Source: Amycolatopsis methanolica 239 (lineage in GTDB: Bacteria; Actinomycetota; Actinomycetes; Mycobacteriales; Pseudonocardiaceae). Taken from it: 64,000 nucleotides of DNA. How positions within the stretch are numbered: the first letter of the stretch is position 1; each line of letters opens with the position of its first letter. The notes beneath the pieces were generated by a model. That model was not told where the DNA came from. It did no database searches and was given only the letters and a program-made list of their open reading frames with translations. The position numbers and the translations under genes are program-made. Where the stretch lies: NCBI RefSeq assembly GCF_000739085.1, contig NZ_CP009110.1:248001-312000 (forward strand), in the 5' to 3' direction. Shown one piece after another: positions 51,739 to 60,209 of the stretch.

Positions 51739-52295
51739 TCATCGGGACTGGAGGGCGTCCAGCGCCACGGCCTGCGCGAGCACCAGCCGGCGGTCCAGCG
51801 CCGGGTCGGTGACGCGCACCAGGTAGTGGTCCCGGAACCGGGTCTTCTTCTCGAAGCTGCCCACCAGTTGGCCGTCGCGGGCGAAGTCGAAGTGGTACTT
51901 CCACGGGAACGGGACGTCGCCAAGCCACGGGAGGAAACCCAGATGCGGCGGAACAGCGCCAGGGCCATGCTGCGCTCGCTGATCTCCACCGGCGGCAGGC
52001 CCGGCTGCTCCAGCCGCCACGTCGACCGCAGCAGCGACTTGCCGAACTGCTTGCCGAACACGCCGATCGGCTGCCCCTCGCCGGTCGTCACGTCGTAGGC
52101 GCTGGCCAGGTCGATCACCTTGCGAGCGCGGAACGCGGCGAGCACGTGCTGCTTGCTCTCGTCCGCGTAGAGGGTGACCTGCTCGCGGAAGGTCATCCGC
52201 TTCTGCTCGACGAACGCGACCAGCGCGCCGGGCCCGCCGTTGCCGTCGTCGGTGAAGACCTTGGGCGGTGACGGCGTGCTCAAGGGCTTGGACAC
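51739..52295 (-). pseudogene. Frameshifted hypothetical gene, LURP/scramblase-like
   Basis: Two frames make one protein of about 185 residues. The first (from GTG 52295) runs through VAFVEQKRMTFREQVTLYAD and STWRLEQPGLPPVEISE to FRRIW. The second continues with FLPWLGDVPFPWKYHFDFAR and FRDHYLVRVTDPALDRR to the stop at 51739. The switch at about 51935 is explained by one missing G in a GGG run. The sequence resembles small LURP-one/scramblase-like proteins, weakly. The 5' part overlaps an unrelated fragment on the other strand, so its start may also be damaged. Confidence 0.7.
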
Positions 52296-52627
52296 CGACT
52301 ACGTCCTCGGTGTCAGCAACGTCCTGGTACGGCGCAAGCTCGACGAGTTCGCGACCGAACTCGGCAAGGAACCCGGTATCGTCCTCCACCCGAGCACACG
52401 GGTGGAGAAGCGCGTCGCGATCGGGCCGGGTGGTGTTTTCATGCCCGGTGTCAACCTTCAGGAGTGCGCCTCGGTCGGGCGGCACGTCCCGGCATCGGGG
52501 GGATCGTCCTGCCCGACGTGACGGTCGATGAAGACGTCGTGATCGGAGCCGGCGCGGTCGTCACCAAGGACGTCCCGCCGCAGACCACCGTCGTGGGCTT
52601 ACCCTCCCGGCCCCTGCGGCCGACGTG
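52270..52627 (+). pseudogene. Fragment of a NeuD/hexapeptide-repeat acetyltransferase
   Basis: Only the C-terminal ~120 codons of a sugar O-acyltransferase of the sialic acid NeuD type are left. The first frame reads LKGLDTDYVLGVSNVLVRRK and VEKRVAIGPGGVFMPGV to ASVGRHV. It then shifts at about 52480-52510 to GIVLPDVTVDEDVVIGAGAV and TKDVPPQTTVVGLPSRPLRP. The N-terminal nucleotide-binding part is absent. It is antisense to the start of the neighbouring pseudogene, marking a rearrangement junction near 52265. Confidence 0.8.
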
Positions 52628-52631
52628 AGCG

Positions 52632-53996
52632 GTCAGCTGGGCTGAGACGCATGCCGCTGCCGCACGTCCACCGCGCCGTCCGTCGACGCGCGCAGGGGGC
52701 CTTCTGCAGCTTGCCCGTCGCGGTCTTCGGTAGTTCCGTCATCAGCTTGACGAAGCCGGGCACCATGTGGTTCGGCATGCGCTCGCGGCAGAACTCGGTC
52801 AGGGCGGACGCGTCGATCTCCCCCCGGGGTCCGGAATGACGCAGATCATCACCTCGTCCTCGCCGCCGGCGTCGTCGGTCTTCACGCCGACCGCGGCGCA
52901 CTCCGCGACCCCCGGGTAGTGCGACACGGCCTGCTCGACCTCGTACGACGAGATGTTCTCGCCGCGACGGCGGATGCAGTCCTTGATCCGGTCGACGAAG
53001 TGCAGCCGCTCCTGCTCGTCGAGGAACCCGGCGTCCCCGGTGTGGAACCACAGGTCCCGCCAGGCCTCGACGGTCTTCTCCGGCATCTTGAAGTACCCGG
53101 CCATGAACGCGCCCGGAATCCGCCGCCGCACGACGATCTCGCCGACCGCGCTGGCGGGACGCAGCTGCCCCGTCTCCGCATCGGCGATCGCCAGCTCGAA
53201 CGCGTCCAGCGCCGTCCCGGAGTTCCGGCCTGACGTCGGGTACGCGACCATGTTGCACTCGGTCATGCCGAACCCGCGCAGCACCTCGACGCCGAAGCGC
53301 CGTTCGAACTCCGGGGCGCCCTCGTCGGAGACCGGGATCGACAGCACCGCCGCGCAGCCCGTGGTCCAGATTGCCGTCCGAAGGCGGCTGGTGCAGCACG
53401 AAATCGGCCATCACGCCGAGCAGGTGGGTGATCGTCGCGCCGGTACGGCGCACCTCCGGGAGCCATCCCCGACGCGCTGAACCGCCTCGCCAGGTAGAAG
53501 TGGGCGCCCGCGAACAGCACCGCGCCGACCTGCATGAACAGGCCGTTCGCGTGGAAGAGCGGCAGGGCGGCGTACTCCTTGTCCGCCGCGGTCATCCGCA
53601 GGTGCGTCGCCGCACCGTCTCCAGGAGGTCGGCCTGGACGAACACCACGGCGGGCTCGGAGTTGGCCAGCTGGTGGCCGAGGAACTGCCCCGTCAGCTCC
53701 GGGTTGGGCGGCACGAAGATGGCGCCGATCAGGTTGGCGCCGAACAGCACCGCGAGGATCTCGGGCCGGTTCCCGGTGACGCACACGACGCGATCGCCCT
53801 TGCCGCAGCCGGCCGCGGAGAGCCAGCCGGCGACCGCGGCCGCCCTGTCCCACACGTCCCGGTAGGTTCAGGTCGTGCCGTCGAAGGACTCCACGAACAC
53901 CTGTTCCGGATGCGCGGCGACGTGCTTGCGCAGCAGGCTCGGCAGATCCGTCCGGACGGCGTCCACCAGTGGCGAGCGGGAGCTGGCCGAAGTCAC
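52632..53996 (-). pseudogene. Decayed acyl-CoA synthetase (AMP-dependent ligase)
   Basis: Remnant of a fatty-acid/aromatic acid CoA ligase. Segments in order are DLPSLLRKHVAAHPEQVFVE, then an in-frame TGA at 53868-53870 (probably TGG before), VWDRAAAVAGWLSAAG, NLIGAIFVPPNPELTGQFLG, a missing stretch that should hold the SGTTGxPKG ATP loop, YAALPLFHANGLFMQVGAVL, FGMTECNMVAYPTSGRNSG, HFVDRIKDCIRRRGENISSY and PKTATGKLQKA. At least four frame changes are needed. The gene is clearly inactive, and the deletion of the ATP loop cannot be a sequencing error. Confidence 0.92.
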
Positions 53997-54057
53997 GAGT
54001 CTCGTCCTCGCGGGGCGTCGGTGACCGCGTTCCGGCAGACGATGCCCCAGTTTCAAT

Positions 54058-55098
54058 TCACGCGGTAGCGTCGAACTCCGCCTGGACCTGGGGCAGCACC
54101 TTGGTGCCGAGCAGTTCGATCGCCGCCATCACGTGCTTCTGCGGCACCCCCGACCAGTCCATCTGCATGGCGTACCGGTCGGCGCCCACGAGCTTCCCGA
54201 CCGTGATCAGGCGCTCCGCGACCTCGTTCGGGCTGCCGGTGAACAGCGACGACGCCCCGGCGGTGTACGCGTCGTACTCGGCGCGGGTCGGGACTGCCCA
54301 GCCGCGGGCCCGCGCGCCGTACTTCATGGTTTCCAGCCAGTATGGGTAGAACGTGTCCTTCGCGTCCTGCGACCTGCGCGCCACCAGCCCGATCGCGCTC
54401 ATCGTCACGTGCTGCGCCGCGGGATCGTTGCCGGACACCTCGCTCGCCCGTCGGTACAGCTGCACCAGCGGCGCGAACCGCTCCGGGCGGCCGCCGATGA
54501 TCGCGTACACGACGGGCAGCCCGAGCGCGCCGGCGCGGATCGAGGAGTCCTGGTTGCCTCCCGTGCCGACCGAGATGCGCAGGTGCTCGCCGTACGGCCG
54601 CGGCAGCACCCGCGCACCCCGCAGCGGCGCCCGGAACTTGCCCGACCACGTCACCGGGTCCTCGCGGTCCAGCGCCAGCAACAGGTCGAGCTTCTCCTCG
54701 AACAGCGCGTCGTAGTCCTCCAGATCCGCGCCGTACAGCGGGAACGACTCGATGAACGACCCGCGCCCCACCAGCAGCTCGGCCCGGCCGCCGCTGAGCT
54801 GGTCGAGCGTCGTGAACTGCTGGTACAGCCGCACCGGATCCTCGGTGCTCAGCACGGAAACGGCGGTCGACAACGTGATCTTCGAGGTCACGCTCGCCGC
54901 GGCCGCCAGCACCGTGGCCGGGTTGGAGATCGCGTACGAGTCGAGGTGGTGCTCGCCGAGGCCGTAGAACCCCAAGCCGAGCTCGTCGGCCAGTTTCATC
55001 CGCTCCAGCGTGTTGGCCAGCGCCGCGGAGACGGACAGCTGTTCGCCGGTGACCGGGTCGGCCGGGCGGTCACCGAAGCTGTAGATGCCGAGTTCCAT
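54058..55098 (-). CDS. LLM-class flavin-dependent oxidoreductase
   Basis: A 346-residue luciferase-like TIM-barrel enzyme. ELGIYSFGDRPADP at the start, GEHHLDSYAISNPA, TEDPVRLYQQFTTLDQLSGG and SVGTGGNQDSSIRAG are family landmarks. It uses FMN or F420 to oxidise or reduce a small molecule; the substrate cannot be told. The ATG at 55098 has a GGGAGG only one base away, so initiation may use the in-frame TTG at 55107. It lies 32 bases downstream of the P450 gene on the same strand. Confidence 0.88.
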   Translation of the reverse strand: MELGIYSFGDRPADPVTGEQLSVSAALANTLERMKLADELGLGFYGLGEHHLDSYAISNPATVLAAAASVTSKITLSTAVSVLSTEDPVRLYQQFTTLDQLSGGRAELLVGRGSFIESFPLYGADLEDYDALFEEKLDLLLALDREDPVTWSGKFRAPLRGARVLPRPYGEHLRISVGTGGNQDSSIRAGALGLPVVYAIIGGRPERFAPLVQLYRRASEVSGNDPAAQHVTMSAIGLVARRSQDAKDTFYPYWLETMKYGARARGWAVPTRAEYDAYTAGASSLFTGSPNEVAERLITVGKLVGADRYAMQMDWSGVPQKHVMAAIELLGTKVLPQVQAEFDATA

Positions 55099-55130
55099 GC
55101 CTCCCAAGCTAACCAGCGGATGATGACACG

Positions 55131-56270
55131 TCAACCAAATCGGACGACGAGGCTCGACAGCCGCCAGGTCCCCGGATCCGGCATGCGCTCGACCTTGACC
55201 GGTTCGAACTCCCGGGCCAGCAACGCGGTCAGTGCGACCTCGGTCTGCACCCGGGCCAGCGCGGCGCCGAGGCAGAAGTGCGGGCCGTGCCCGAATCCGA
55301 GGTGCCCGCCGCCGGGCCGGGTCACGTCGAAGCGGTCCGGAAACTCGAAGGCACGTGGATCCCGGTTGGCCGCCGCGACCGCCGCGACGATCGCCTCGCC
55401 CTCGCGGATCAGCACGCCCTCCAGCTCGACGTCCTCGCGCGCGTAACGCGGAATCGTCATCAGCGTCGGCCCGCACCAGCGGATCAGCTCGTCCACCGCG
55501 CGCGGCATGAGCCCCGGGTCGGCGCGCAGCGCGGCGAGCTGGTCCGGGTGCTCCAGCAGGGTGGCCACGGCGTTCGCGATGAGGTTCGCCGGCGTCTGCC
55601 CAGCCAGCACCAGGTGCCACACGAGCGTGACCATCTCGGTGTCACTGAGCCGGTCCTCGGCCCGGATCAGGTCGGCGAGCACGTCGTCACCCGGCTCGTC
55701 CCGGCGGCGGGCGATGGCGGCCTGCGCGCCGGCCATGATGCCAGGGATGGCGGCGGCGAACGCCGGGCCGTGGCCGCTGGCGACCGCGATGCCGTACTCG
55801 CGCCAGCGCGGGCGGTCCTCGCCGGGGATGTCGACCAGTTCGCAGATCACGTCCATCGGCAGCGGACGGGCGAAGTCCCGCAGCAGGTCGGCCTCCGCGG
55901 GCAGGTCGTCGAGCAGTCGTCCGACGAGCGGTTCGACGCGTGGCCGGAAGTCCAGCGCGCGGCGTGCGGAGAACGCGGGGGAGACCAGGCGCCGCAGCCG
56001 GGCGTGCTCCGCACCCTCCACTTCGGACATCGTGCGCATGTACGCGCGGCAGTGCTCGGGCACGTCCGGCCGTTGGTAGCTGTTCGCGGTCAGCTCGAAG
56101 CGCGGGTCGGACAGGACCGCTCGCGCGGTCTCGTGGCGGGTCGCGGCCCACACCGGGCCGAAACCGGGCGCGCCGACGCGGGCGAGCGGCGACTGCTCCC
56201 GCGCCCGGCCGTATGCGGTGAACGGGTCGGTCAGCACTTCGGGGTCGGTCAGGGAGATCTCGGGGACCAC
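55131..56270 (-). CDS. Cytochrome P450
   Basis: About 379 residues. The heme loop GFGHGPHFCLG has its cysteine near 333, the ExxR helix is in VDELIRW, and the I-helix reads LVLAGQTPANLI, where the usual acid-threonine pair is AGQT. It resembles natural-product P450s of the CYP105/107 size. A GTG at 56270 has a GGAG site five bases before; an earlier GTG at 56276 is possible. Upstream is a divergent TetR gene, likely its regulator. Redox partners are not adjacent. Confidence 0.92.
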   Translation of the reverse strand: MVPEISLTDPEVLTDPFTAYGRAREQSPLARVGAPGFGPVWAATRHETARAVLSDPRFELTANSYQRPDVPEHCRAYMRTMSEVEGAEHARLRRLVSPAFSARRALDFRPRVEPLVGRLLDDLPAEADLLRDFARPLPMDVICELVDIPGEDRPRWREYGIAVASGHGPAFAAAIPGIMAGAQAAIARRRDEPGDDVLADLIRAEDRLSDTEMVTLVWHLVLAGQTPANLIANAVATLLEHPDQLAALRADPGLMPRAVDELIRWCGPTLMTIPRYAREDVELEGVLIREGEAIVAAVAAANRDPRAFEFPDRFDVTRPGGGHLGFGHGPHFCLGAALARVQTEVALTALLAREFEPVKVERMPDPGTWRLSSLVVRFG

Positions 56271-56359
56271 TCGCACTCCAGATGTTAAGTACAGATGTTC
56301 ACATCATTTGAATGCGCACGATATCTTGGTCTCCGTCCGGATGGCAACGAGGAGGCTTC

Positions 56360-57439
56360 GTGGCGCGGCTGACCAGGGCGGAGACGCAGGAGCGCAACCG
56401 CGCGAAGGTGCTGGCCGCAGCGCGGGAGGAGTTCGCGGAGCGGGGCTTCCGGGACGCCAAGGTGGACGTCATCGCCGAGCGGGCGGAGCTCACGCGCGGT
56501 GCGGTCTACTCGAACTTCCCCGGCAAGCGGGCCCTGTACTTCGCGGTCCTGGCCGACCTCGCGACCCGCGCGGAGCCGTCCCCGCACAGCCGTCCCGGCA
56601 CCGACGCCCGGTCCGCGGTCGGCTCGTTCGCCCGCGACTGGATCGTGCGGGACGCCGGCCTGGCCCGCGATCTGCCGTCCGAGGTGATGGCGGATGAGCG
56701 GGTGCGGCTGCCGTACGCGCAGCTCATGGAGCTCGGCGCGCTGCTGCTCGCCCTGGCGGTCGAACGGCTCGACCCGCCGGAGTCCCCGCCGGGCGCGCCG
56801 CCCGCGCGGTACGTGCGCCGGGCGCGAGCGGTGCTGACGTCGCTGCACGGCGCGCGGCAGCTCACCGTCGCGGCGCCCGGGTTCGTCGAGCCGTTCGACG
56901 TGATCAGCACCTGCGAACAGCTCGCCGAACTGCCGTTCAACGACTGGTGGGCGCCGCCGCAGGTGTCGCCGCAGCCGCGTCCCGCCGACGAACCGTGGGC
57001 GCCCGGCGAGGCCGTCGACCTGGTGCGCGGTGGGCCGGTCCGGCTCCCGTCCGACGGCGTCGTCGCGGTCCTCGGTCTGCACCGGCTCGCCGTCGTGGAG
57101 GAAGCGGTCCGGGCGGGGGCGGACGTCACGCTCGTGGCGGTCACCGGCGAACCGGCTGAACTGGGGCCGCTCGCGCGCCTGGTGATCACCGAGGTCGCCG
57201 CGTGCCTCCGGCAGGCGTTCCCCGAGGCCGCGTGGCCGGACCTGCGCGTTGTGTGCGACGAACGAGGGGAGCTGGCCGCGGCGGCCGGCGTGGCGGCGGT
57301 CAGCGATGCGACCGAGGTGGCGGTGCGCGTGGCCGGCGGCCGGATCGTCGCGCGTGCCGACGGGTTCGGCGCCTGCCATGCGGTGTCAGCAGGGAAACTT
57401 GCGCCCGCCGCCGCGGCCAACCACGATCGGTCCTCGTGA
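56360..57439 (+). CDS. TetR-family regulator with an extra C-terminal redoxin-like domain
   Basis: A 359-residue protein. Residues 1-65 form the TetR helix-turn-helix (RAKVLAAAREEFAERGFRDA, then AELTRGAVYSNFPGKRALY). A ligand-binding helical region extends to about 200. About 140 further residues (VRLPSDGVVAVLGLHRLAVV to VAVRVAGGRIVARADGFGAC) look like a thioredoxin/peroxiredoxin-type fold, unusual for TetR. The GTG start has GAGGAGG seven bases upstream. Its stop overlaps the MFS exporter start, so it probably controls the exporter and the divergent P450. Confidence 0.85.
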   Translation: MARLTRAETQERNRAKVLAAAREEFAERGFRDAKVDVIAERAELTRGAVYSNFPGKRALYFAVLADLATRAEPSPHSRPGTDARSAVGSFARDWIVRDAGLARDLPSEVMADERVRLPYAQLMELGALLLALAVERLDPPESPPGAPPARYVRRARAVLTSLHGARQLTVAAPGFVEPFDVISTCEQLAELPFNDWWAPPQVSPQPRPADEPWAPGEAVDLVRGGPVRLPSDGVVAVLGLHRLAVVEEAVRAGADVTLVAVTGEPAELGPLARLVITEVAACLRQAFPEAAWPDLRVVCDERGELAAAAGVAAVSDATEVAVRVAGGRIVARADGFGACHAVSAGKLAPAAAANHDRSS

Positions 57440-58926
57440 CTACGGCGGAAACCTCGCTCCGGTACGGCCAGGCCGCCGGGCGCTGGGTCCTGTTCGCCAC
57501 CGTCCTCGGGTCCGGTGTCACGTTCCTCGACGCCACGGTCGTGAACATCGCGCTGCCCAAGATCGGCACCGACCTGGAGGCGAGCACGGCTGGTCTGCAG
57601 TGGACGATCAACGGCTACACGCTCAGCCTCGCCGCCCTGATCCTGCTCGGCGGCTCCCTCGGCGACCGCTTCGGGCGGCGGCGGATCTTCGTGCTCGGCA
57701 TCTCGTGGTTCGCGATCGCGTCGCTGCTCTGCGGGCTCGCGCCGGACATCTGGACGCTGGTCGCCGCCCGCGTGCTGCAGGGGATCGGCGGCGCGCTGCT
57801 CACGCCGGGGTCGCTGGCGATCCTGGAGGCGTCGTTCCACCCCGACGACCGGGCTAAAGCGATCGGGGCGTGGTCCGGGCTCGGCGGGATCGCCGGCGCG
57901 CTCGGACCGTTCCTCGGCGGCTGGCTGGTCGAGGTGGCGAGCTGGCGCCTGGTGTTCCTGATCAACGTGCCGCTCGCGGCGGTCGTCGTGCTGGTCGCGC
58001 TCCGGCACGTCCCGGAGACCCGCAACCCGGAGGCCGCGCGGCAGCTGGACTTCACCGGCGCGGCGATTGGCGCGCTCGGGCTGGCCGGGCTGAGCTACGG
58101 CTTCACGGCGTGGCCGTCGCTCGGCGCCGGCTCGCCGACCGTGCTGGCGGCGCTGGGCGTGGGGGTCGCCGGGATCGCGGCGTTCGTGCTGACCGAGCGG
58201 CGGTCGCGGCACCCGATGCTGCCGCTCGGTGTGTTCGCGTCGCGGGCGTTCACCGCGGCGAATCTGGTGACCTTCGCGGTGTACGCCGCGCTGGGCGGCG
58301 TGTTCTTCCTGGTCGTGCTGAACCTGCAGGTGGTCGGCGGGTACTCGCCGGTCGCGGCGGGGTCGGCGATGCTGCCGGTGACCGCGCTGATGCTCGTGCT
58401 GTCGGCGCGCGCCGGGGCGTTGGGGCAGCGGACCGGGCCGCGGCTGCCGATGACCGTCGGGCCGATCGTCTGCGCGGTGGCGCTCGTGCTGCTGTCCCGG
58501 ATCTCGGCGAGTCCCTCGTACCTGACCGAGGTACTGCCCGCGGTCGTGGTGCTCGGGCTCGGTCTGTCGCTGACGGTCGCGCCGCTGACCGCGACCGCGC
58601 TCGGCGCGCTCGACGACCGGTACGCGGGCGTCGCCAGCGGCGCGAACAACGCGATCGCCCGCACCGCCGGGCTGCTCGCGGTCGCGGTGCTGCCGCTGGT
58701 CGCGGGCATCGGCGCGGGCAGCCTGACCGATCCCGCGGCGCTTGCGCCCGCCTACCGGACGGCCATGCTGGTGTGCGCCGGGCTGCTCGTCGCGGGCGCG
58801 GTGATCGCGTTCGCGCTCGTGCCCGGCCGCCCGAAGCCGACACCGGCCAGCCCGGTGAAGGTCCACTGCGCGGTGGCCGGCACCCCGCTGCACCCCGTGG
58901 AATGCCGCGAGCCCTCGGGTCGTTGA
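57436..58926 (+). CDS. MFS drug exporter, DHA2 (EmrB/QacA) family
   Basis: A 496-residue transporter with about 14 membrane segments. Motif A GDRFGRRRIFVLG follows helix 2, and the DHA2 motif LDATVVNIALPKIGTDL is in helix 1. Proton-driven export of drugs or secondary metabolites is expected. GTG start overlaps the TetR stop by four bases, giving a coupled regulator-pump pair of the kind often used for resistance. Confidence 0.93.
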   Translation: MTTAETSLRYGQAAGRWVLFATVLGSGVTFLDATVVNIALPKIGTDLEASTAGLQWTINGYTLSLAALILLGGSLGDRFGRRRIFVLGISWFAIASLLCGLAPDIWTLVAARVLQGIGGALLTPGSLAILEASFHPDDRAKAIGAWSGLGGIAGALGPFLGGWLVEVASWRLVFLINVPLAAVVVLVALRHVPETRNPEAARQLDFTGAAIGALGLAGLSYGFTAWPSLGAGSPTVLAALGVGVAGIAAFVLTERRSRHPMLPLGVFASRAFTAANLVTFAVYAALGGVFFLVVLNLQVVGGYSPVAAGSAMLPVTALMLVLSARAGALGQRTGPRLPMTVGPIVCAVALVLLSRISASPSYLTEVLPAVVVLGLGLSLTVAPLTATALGALDDRYAGVASGANNAIARTAGLLAVAVLPLVAGIGAGSLTDPAALAPAYRTAMLVCAGLLVAGAVIAFALVPGRPKPTPASPVKVHCAVAGTPLHPVECREPSGR

Positions 58927-58950
58927 CGGGTGTGCGAGGAAGGAGCGGGT

Positions 58951-59072
58951 ATGAAGAGCAGGAATTCGCTCAGGTCGCTCAATTGCCAGCCGGGTTCGAT
59001 CGTGGTCCGGCGCCGGGGCGCTCGTTCGTGATCAACAAGAACAACCCCCGGGTGAACGCCCGGCCGGGCTGA
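58951..59072 (+). pseudogene. rpmJ: Type B ribosomal protein bL36, frameshifted
   Basis: Translation from ATG 58951, which has a strong AGGAAGGAG site, gives MKSRNSLRSLNCQPGSIVVR then RRG. The expected C-terminal part RSFVINKNNPRVNARPG follows in another frame. Joined, they make the 40-residue zinc-free bL36 paralogue. One base is missing in the GGGG run at about 59014-59018. LNCQPG differs from the usual LKxKPG. The intact ribosome site and terminator suggest recent loss or a sequencing error. Confidence 0.85.
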
Positions 59073-59082
59073 ATTGTCCGGA

Positions 59083-59120
59083 AACAGGGTCCGTCCAGGG
59101 TCGACGGACCCTGTTCTTTT
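59083..59120 (+). terminator. Terminator after the bL36 gene
   Basis: A 12-bp perfect stem (59084-59095 with 59103-59114) has a 7-base loop and is followed by TCTTTT. It ends the transcript from the bL36-like gene. Confidence 0.92.
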
Positions 59121-59149
59121 GTGCGATGTGCCGCTTATCGTGGCGATCG

Positions 59150-59842
59150 ATGAACACTCGTGGAGCTGCTGTCATGGTCGGCGCTACCGGCGGGATCGGT
59201 GCGGAAGTTGCTGCCGCGCTGGCCGACCGGTACACGGTCTGGCTCGCCGGACGGGACGAGACCGCATTGAAGGAATTGGCCGGGACGTTGCCGGACGCGC
59301 ATTGCTGGACGGTAGATCTGGCGGCCGATCCGGACATTTACGATAATTGCCCGGAATTGTCGTCGGTCGACGTGATAGTGCATTGTGCGGGTGTTTTCCA
59401 ACTGGGTTCCGTCGCGGAAACCGATCCCGCCGTGTGGCGTGAGCTGTTCGCCGTGAACCTGTTCGGCGTCATCGGATTGACCCGGCTGTTGCTGCCCGCG
59501 CTGCGAGCCGCGCGGGGCCGGGTGATCCTGGTGAACTCCACGGCCGTCCTCGGCTCGCCCGCCAACCGGTCCGCCTACGCCGCCGGCAAGACGGCGCTGC
59601 GGGTGTTCGCCGAGGCGCTGCGCCGTGAGGAACTCCGGAACGGGGTGCGCGTCACGAACATCTACCCGGGGCGGGTCGCGACGCCGATGCAGCAGACCGT
59701 CCGCCGGATGGAGGGCGGGCGGTACGAGCCCGAGGGGTACCTCGATCCGTCGTCGGTGGCGGACGCGGTGCGATCCGTGCTGGACGCGCCGCGGAACACG
59801 CATCCGACCGAGCTCGTGATCGAGCCCGAATGGTGTCCGTGA
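59150..59842 (+). CDS. Short-chain dehydrogenase/reductase
   Basis: A 230-residue SDR with cofactor motif GATGGIG near residue 10, VHCAG, the catalytic serine in VNSTAVLG and the YAAGK motif. The C-terminal half (NIYPGRVATPM) is typical of classical NADP-preferring SDRs. The substrate is unknown. The ATG at 59150 is the usual family start, with ATG 59174 possible. A MarR/TetR regulator is not adjacent. Confidence 0.88.
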   Translation: MNTRGAAVMVGATGGIGAEVAAALADRYTVWLAGRDETALKELAGTLPDAHCWTVDLAADPDIYDNCPELSSVDVIVHCAGVFQLGSVAETDPAVWRELFAVNLFGVIGLTRLLLPALRAARGRVILVNSTAVLGSPANRSAYAAGKTALRVFAEALRREELRNGVRVTNIYPGRVATPMQQTVRRMEGGRYEPEGYLDPSSVADAVRSVLDAPRNTHPTELVIEPEWCP

Positions 59843-59879
59843 CCTTGCGGTCGCGGCCCGCATCCGGTGGTATGGCGGC

Positions 59880-60209
59880 ATGAACCAGACGGACGCTGTC
59901 GTCGTGATCGCGACCATCGAGGCCGCGGAAGGCAAGGAGGCCCAGGTCGAGGAGGCGCTGCGGACCGCGGTGCGGGCGGTGCACCCCGAGCCGGGCTGTG
60001 AACGCTACGCACTGCACCGCGACGCGAAGTCGCCGACGACGTTCGTGATGGTGGAGAAGTGGGCCTCCGGCCCCGCGCTCGGCGCCCACGGCAAGGGCCC
60101 GGCGCTCGCCGAACTGAACGCAGCGCTCGACGGGCTGCTCGCGAAGCCGTTGGACGTGCAGCTGCTGACCCCGCTGCCGGACGGGGACGGCAAGCTGGGC
60201 GCGCTGTGA
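59880..60209 (+). CDS. Antibiotic biosynthesis monooxygenase (ABM) domain protein
   Basis: A 109-residue ferredoxin-fold protein with VVIATIEAAEGKEAQVEEAL, EPGCERYALHRDAK and TTFVMVEKWAS, matching small ABM/YgiN-type quinol or polyketide monooxygenases that need no cofactor. It overlaps the next gene's GTG start by four bases, so it is translated together with the CoA transferase; the pair may act in one catabolic step. Confidence 0.9.
   Translation: MNQTDAVVVIATIEAAEGKEAQVEEALRTAVRAVHPEPGCERYALHRDAKSPTTFVMVEKWASGPALGAHGKGPALAELNAALDGLLAKPLDVQLLTPLPDGDGKLGAL

Noticed and set aside
54058-60209. P450, LLM oxidoreductase, MFS pump, SDR and ABM protein considered as one natural-product cluster
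   Set aside because: No core synthase or scaffold-building enzyme is present and the genes are split among several transcripts, so only a loose accessory group is supported.
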